Below the pieces are notes generated by a model. It was not told the DNA's origin. It did no database searches and worked only from the letters and a program-made list of their open reading frames with translations. Shown in pieces: positions 60,708 to 64,000 of a stretch of 64,000 bases of DNA. Positions within the stretch are counted from its first letter, which is position 1, and each line of letters opens with the position of its first letter. Both the position numbers and the translations under genes were made by a program. The DNA is from JADCRZ01 sp037718865 (GTDB lineage Bacteria; Bacteroidota; Bacteroidia; Chitinophagales; Chitinophagaceae): the NCBI GenBank assembly GCA_037718865.1, contig JBBJMP010000012.1, positions 117,029 through 181,028 on the forward strand. Reading direction: 5' to 3'.

Positions 60708-61085
60708 TTATTTAGTTGGCTTCCATTGATCTGGCAACAGCATGCGTAGCTGACTTATTTTAGTGGTGGGCATTCGCTCCAGAATATCTTTTAAATATTC
60801 CCAGGGATGAAGGTTGTGCTTCTTGCAACTTTCGAGTAGCGAATAGAACAACGCAAGTCTTTTTCCTCCTTCGTTGGAACCAGCGAACAAGTAATTTTTT
60901 CTGCCCAGGGCCACCGGCCTCATTCCGTTTTCTATGAGGTTGTTATCTATTTGTAAATTTGGATCGGAGGTATATACCGAGAGCTTATCCCAGCGTGGTA
61001 GAGAATAAGCGATGGCTTTTGCCAGAAGTGTACTTTTCATTTGTACTTCAACATAAGTCTTTTGCATCCATGATTTTAACGATGC
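60708..61085 (-). pseudogene. IS66 transposase, C-terminal fragment
   Basis: About 125 residues in frame, from SLKSWMQKTYVEVQMKSTLLAKAIAYSLPRWDKL to SQLRMLLPDQWKPTK. It has the IS66 signature QIDNNLIENGMRPVALGRKNYLFAGSNEGGKRLALFYSLLESCKKHNLHPWEYLKDIL. The N-terminal three quarters are missing: the frame stops exactly at the TA where an IS630 copy inserted (61086-61087). Inactive. Confidence 0.9.
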
Positions 61086-61087
61086 TA

Positions 61088-61220
61088 GTGTGACGATTAC
61101 TAAGTTAGTATAGTATTATACTGCCAGTGGCTTACCTGTATAAGTCCATGTAAAAGGCTTAGCCCTTTCTTTATTATAAGTTTCCACATACTCCATTAAT
61201 TGATTAACTAATTGTTTCTT
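61088..61220 (-). mobile_element. Truncated IS630 remnant
   Basis: About 133 bases identical to the left end of the complete IS630 element (55361 onward), including the transposase 3' end. It is preceded by TA at 61086-61087 inside the IS66 fragment and is cut by the IS110 element. It encodes only about 35 C-terminal residues. Identity to the full copy shows recent origin. Confidence 0.92.
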
Positions 61221-62860
61221 TTGACTAACGTTTGCTCGGAGGTTGAAAATTAAGTAGATATAAATCCGAGTTCTTCATTAGATATTTCAAATTTAGCGAT
61301 GGTTTTTTTGATTTTCTGCACGACGTTAAGTTTTCTTTTTTGATCAAGGAAAAGATATTGTACAGGTGGTTTATAGGCAACAGCTTTAGTGACCATGTTC
61401 CAGATAATGACGGCCAGCTTTCTGGCGGTGGCGCTTACAGCGACTGTTCTGCCTTTTCTATAGGCTATTCGTTTAAAAAAATCAGAGAGATGGGTATCTT
61501 TTAAATTACCGATGGCATTTGCAGCATTTCTCAGTGCGATCTTTAACCTGTTGCTTCCTTTTGGCGTTTTGCTACTAAGCAGTTTACCCCCGCTAATTTT
61601 ATTGTTGGGTGCCAGTCTAAGCCAGGATGCAAATTCCTTTGCTGTTTCGAACTTTTTAAATCCTTCCGGCCCTACTTCACTCATAATGGTAAGAATGGAG
61701 GAATGACTCAATCCTTCAATGCTCATCAGGTCGGTCCCACCAAAATACCGGAAGGAGGCCTGGTTAAGATCTATGCCTTTAATGGCATTCTTATTGATGC
61801 GCTTATGCTTCTTATCATCCGTCTTTAACTCTCTTTTATCGGGATGGATATTGATTTGGTCTTTAAGAAAAGCATTGATCTGCACTTCACATTCAGCTAT
61901 TTTTTTCTGATAAAACAAATAGCTTTCATATTCCTGTTTGAGACCAAAGAGATAATCAGTCCTGTTATTTCCTTTCAATGCCTTGCTGATTTCTTCCTGC
62001 GACTTACGGCAGTTGAAATGTCTGTGTTTGGCCAGTTCCTTAGGGTCAAGCTGGCCTTTACAGATGTCGGCGATGATAGCCATGCCAGTAAGCCCGCAGA
62101 CATCTCTCACCACCACATCGAGGCGAAAATTAAGTAGCTTCAGATACTTCTGCATCTTATGTGCTGCTTCTGCGGCAAGGTCGATCATGTTTTGCCTTTG
62201 ACGGCAAAAAGTACGCAGGGTTTCTGTTGCTTCATCAGGCAGAAAGCTGCCGGTGAGCAAACCGATGCTATGCAGCTTTTGTATCCAGCGTGCGTCTTTT
62301 ACATCCGTTTTTTTCCCTTTTATGTTCTTGGTGAACTTACCATTACAGAGCGTCAGATCAAAGCCATGCTTTGCAAGTTCCACATATAGGTTTTGCCAGT
62401 AATTGCCAGTGCTTTCCATGGCAACTGATGTAATGCCATGTCCTTTAAGATGCAGGCAGATGGCTGTTAAATCATCGGCATAAACGCCGAACTCTTTTAC
62501 ATCATCTTTTCCCTGGCCTACGGCTATAAAATGCGATCTGCTTCCCACATCAATACCCGCACAATGGGGGTGAATAACGTCCATTTCCATTTTGTTCTTT
62601 GTCATAATAGATTTTTTTAAAATGACTCAGAGGGAATGTACTTTTACACTTGAGAATTATTCTGAACGGGGTAGCAAGTAGCTCCTCCACTGAAATTATC
62701 AACTATCCCGGTGCTTGAACACCGGGATTTTTACATTCCAACCAGAATGACGCACGGGCTCGAAGGCACCAATGCTTACAAGGGTCTTGCAATGAGTCGC
62801 AGGAAAGATACATCCGCGTCGTTAGCTGGAGAAATTATTTTCGATCTCGAAAAATGGGGA
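61221..62860 (-). mobile_element. IS110-family element, approximate bounds
   Basis: The transposase (61250-62605) defines the element. The downstream end lies at 61221-61249, directly after the IS630 remnant. The upstream, noncoding end lies somewhere in 62640-62880. IS110 elements have no terminal inverted repeats, so exact ends cannot be set. CTAACGTTT occurs on both sides (61225-61233 and 62875-62883) and may mark the junctions. Confidence 0.7.
61250..62605 (-). CDS. IS110-family transposase (DEDD)
   Basis: A 451-residue recombinase. The N-terminal RuvC-like domain has HCAGIDVGSRSHFIAVG (first Asp), GITSVAMESTGNYWQNLYVEL (Glu) and KTDVKDARWIQKLHSIGLL (Asp, Asp). The C-terminal Tnp domain has YFGGTDLMSIEGLSHSSILTIMSEVG and FKKFETAKEFASWLRLAPNNKISGGK with the catalytic Ser region. 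The ATG is at 62605 and the frame is intact. Confidence 0.95.
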   Translation of the reverse strand: MTKNKMEMDVIHPHCAGIDVGSRSHFIAVGQGKDDVKEFGVYADDLTAICLHLKGHGITSVAMESTGNYWQNLYVELAKHGFDLTLCNGKFTKNIKGKKTDVKDARWIQKLHSIGLLTGSFLPDEATETLRTFCRQRQNMIDLAAEAAHKMQKYLKLLNFRLDVVVRDVCGLTGMAIIADICKGQLDPKELAKHRHFNCRKSQEEISKALKGNNRTDYLFGLKQEYESYLFYQKKIAECEVQINAFLKDQINIHPDKRELKTDDKKHKRINKNAIKGIDLNQASFRYFGGTDLMSIEGLSHSSILTIMSEVGPEGFKKFETAKEFASWLRLAPNNKISGGKLLSSKTPKGSNRLKIALRNAANAIGNLKDTHLSDFFKRIAYRKGRTVAVSATARKLAVIIWNMVTKAVAYKPPVQYLFLDQKRKLNVVQKIKKTIAKFEISNEELGFIST

Positions 62861-62870
62861 ATGACGGCTA
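62606..62870 (-). ncRNA. Candidate bridge-RNA region of the IS110 element
   Basis: The 5' side of the transposase is noncoding for about 250 bases and contains a strong hairpin (62705-62728, atcccggtg / caccgggat, 6-base loop). In IS110-group elements the bridge RNA that selects target and donor is encoded at this side. Whether the RNA starts and folds as in known cases cannot be judged by eye. Confidence 0.4.
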
Positions 62871-62874
62871 ACGT

Positions 62875-63063
62875 TTAGGGCTTGCAGCAGGTGGGGAATC
62901 CGTGTTCCGTCTGCCGATACTGCTGCTAAATTTATAGCTAAAGTTGATCGTTTGTTCATATGCCAAATATATAATGTCCTGCCCAAACCACTGTACAATA
63001 GCGATTTGAAGATGATTGTTATTCCGTCCTGCCCCACTTGCTGTAAAGCCAGGTTGTGTGTAG
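62875..63063. repeat. Palindromic dispersed repeat, copy A
   Basis: About 190 bases starting ctaacgtttagggcttgcagcaggtgggg and ending ccccacttgctgtaaagccaggttgtgtgtag. The ends are imperfect inverses of each other. Read on the reverse strand it shares blocks with copy B (gggcaggacattata, cccaccwgc). Open frames across it are not coding. Confidence 0.65.
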
Positions 63064-63065
63064 TG

Positions 63066-63476
63066 CTATCTTTTTGCAGATATTGTCCAATCCTCAATTA
63101 CTATGTTCTCAAGCCTGCTTAAATGAGCTACGTTATTTGTCACCATTATCATGCTATTGGCAACAGCAGTAGCGCCAATTAAAATATCAAAGTCATCAAT
63201 CAGTAAGCCGTGTTTTCTTAATTTGGCTTTTTCTTTGGCGTAAATGTCTAGTGAATTATATATAGGGATTACAAAAAACTTGGGAATGAATGCTTCAACA
63301 ATTTCTCTCATCGATTCAACAGTCTTGCTATTTTCAACACCATACTTCAATTCAGCAACTGTCATTTCTGATATAAAGCAATTTCGCTCACCAGCTTTAG
63401 CTATTTTGCTGTTTAATTCAAATTGCCCTTTTATGAAGTAAATGCAGATGTTTGTGTCCAGCAAATATTTTTTCAA
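63066..63476 (-). CDS. vapC: PIN-domain toxin (VapC-like)
   Basis: A 136-residue PIN protein: KKYLLDTNICIYFIKGQFEL (first Asp), EMTVAELKYGVENS (Glu), IDDFDILIGATAVANSMIMVTNNVAHLSRL (second Asp, DxxI/xGA) and IEDW at the end. It is expected to be an RNase of the VapC class. It starts with TTG in TTGA, overlapping the antitoxin stop by four bases. The order antitoxin-toxin is typical. Confidence 0.93.
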   Translation of the reverse strand: MKKYLLDTNICIYFIKGQFELNSKIAKAGERNCFISEMTVAELKYGVENSKTVESMREIVEAFIPKFFVIPIYNSLDIYAKEKAKLRKHGLLIDDFDILIGATAVANSMIMVTNNVAHLSRLENIVIEDWTISAKR

Positions 63477-63718
63477 AGCGTCTCAATATTTCGGTTAAAC
63501 ACTCTTGATGCTCTAATTTCAGCAATAATTTCGTCAGCAGTTTCTTCTGATTTGTATGCTCCAAAAAGAGATTGCAAAGTTGTTTCAGAAAATGAGTCAC
63601 TTTTTTTTAATGATTGTGAAAGCTTTGAAATAAGGTCAAGCTTGTTGTCTGCATTAAGATTCTTCAAGAATTCAAAATAATAGTCTGCGAGGCTGATATT
63701 CTGGGATGATGTATTCAT
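63473..63718 (-). CDS. Antitoxin of the VapC-like toxin
   Basis: An 81-residue protein with helix-rich composition (ADYYFEFLKNLNADNKLDLISKLSQSLKKSDSF) and a C-terminus with ETADEIIAEIRASRVFNRNIETL, which looks like the toxin-binding tail of small antitoxins. No DNA-binding fold can be assigned by eye. It is immediately upstream of and overlaps the toxin, so its role as antitoxin is inferred from position. Confidence 0.75.
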   Translation of the reverse strand: MNTSSQNISLADYYFEFLKNLNADNKLDLISKLSQSLKKSDSFSETTLQSLFGAYKSEETADEIIAEIRASRVFNRNIETL

Positions 63719-63784
63719 TCAAGTTTGTTTTGTCAAAATTAGCAATTTACTGCAACAAAGTAAAATAGCGGGTTGAGTCAGCAT

Positions 63785-63985
63785 TACACACAACGATTGA
63801 GTATTGCTGCAGGTGGGGGATTTTATAATGTCCCGCCCGGAACTGCAGCTTGGTTTTGTACTATTGCCGAAGATAAGAATTTTTGCTTGGCTTTGTTCGT
63901 CAGCCGAAACTACTGCTGATAGCGAACTATAGCCGATTGCTTCAACGTCAAGCCCCACCTTTAGATTTGCTTTCAGCAATTATTA
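63785..63985. repeat. Palindromic dispersed repeat, copy B
   Basis: About 195 bases beginning cacacaacgattgagtattgctgcaggtggggg and ending ccccacctttagatttgctttcagcaatt. Its reverse complement shares several blocks with the reverse complement of copy A in the same order. It flanks the toxin-antitoxin pair on the other side, so the pair sits between two related palindromic units. No gene is seen in it. Confidence 0.65.
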
Positions 63986-64000
63986 ATAAATAGTACTACT

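Noticed and set aside
62822..63097. A 91-codon reverse ORF
   Set aside because: It covers the palindromic repeat copy A and has no protein-like character.
63719..63979. An 86-codon reverse ORF
   Set aside because: It lies over the palindromic repeat copy B; composition matches the repeat, not a protein.

Overview
The window looks like a chromosome segment of a Bacteroidota species, most likely in or near the Chitinophagaceae. The support is: Bacteroidota-type promoters (TTG, about 20 bases, TAnnTTTG) upstream of several genes; mostly weak Shine-Dalgarno sites; family-typical proteins (DUF4421, DUF4197, DUF3072, a CBM20-MalQ, a DUF4369-thioredoxin fusion, bifunctional HisB and HisIE); and mid-range GC. 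The assignment is inference from content, not a database result.

Bases 1-25100 are a housekeeping mosaic. It holds an FKBP prolyl isomerase, a thioesterase, an ABC-F ATPase, two membrane methyltransferase-like proteins (one overlapping cmoA), a cold-shock protein, a divergent lipid kinase / App1 phosphatase pair, an MFS transporter, a dienelactone hydrolase, a membrane-anchored J-domain protein, Hsp20, several small stress-type proteins, a clan GH-A glycosidase, a lytic transglycosylase, glycine decarboxylase and an S9 peptidase.

Bases 25150-44000 are the core of the window: histidine and tryptophan biosynthesis interleaved. hisG-hisD-hisC-(sugar dehydrogenase, cytochrome c)-hisB come first. 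After one reverse-strand gene follow trpE-G-D-C-F-B-A and then, 2 bases after trpA, hisH-hisA-(LysE exporter)-hisF-hisIE. Both halves start with what reads as a ribosome-mediated attenuator. A 16-residue peptide with four His codons precedes hisG, and a 20-residue peptide with three consecutive Trp codons precedes trpE. Each peptide gene ends in a segment complementary to the 5' arm of an intrinsic terminator, so antiterminator and terminator exclude each other. Each peptide start codon lies only a few bases after the predicted transcription start. If there is no further promoter, hisH-A-F-IE would be expressed under tryptophan control. Several his/trp intergenic gaps hold short palindromes or heptamer arrays, and one hairpin family recurs before hisD, hisA and hisF.

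Bases 44000-53500 return to conserved genes: a TlpA-like thioredoxin, a GtrA-like membrane protein, an astacin-like metalloprotease, dnaK, a 51-residue membrane protein, malQ and a dipeptide epimerase. They end in a tRNA gene whose body is proline-type but whose anticodon is CGT (Thr).

Bases 53600-64000 are an accessory island of nested mobile DNA. An HNH gene is cut by an ISKra4-like element (8-base target duplication, A9 slippage site). Next come a complete IS630 (TA duplication), a complete IS1595 (8-base duplication), a full-length group II intron with its RT-maturase, a set of 23-base tandem repeats, an IS66 remnant cut by an IS630 remnant, an IS110 element with a possible bridge-RNA region, and a VapC-type toxin/antitoxin pair flanked by two copies of a palindromic dispersed repeat.
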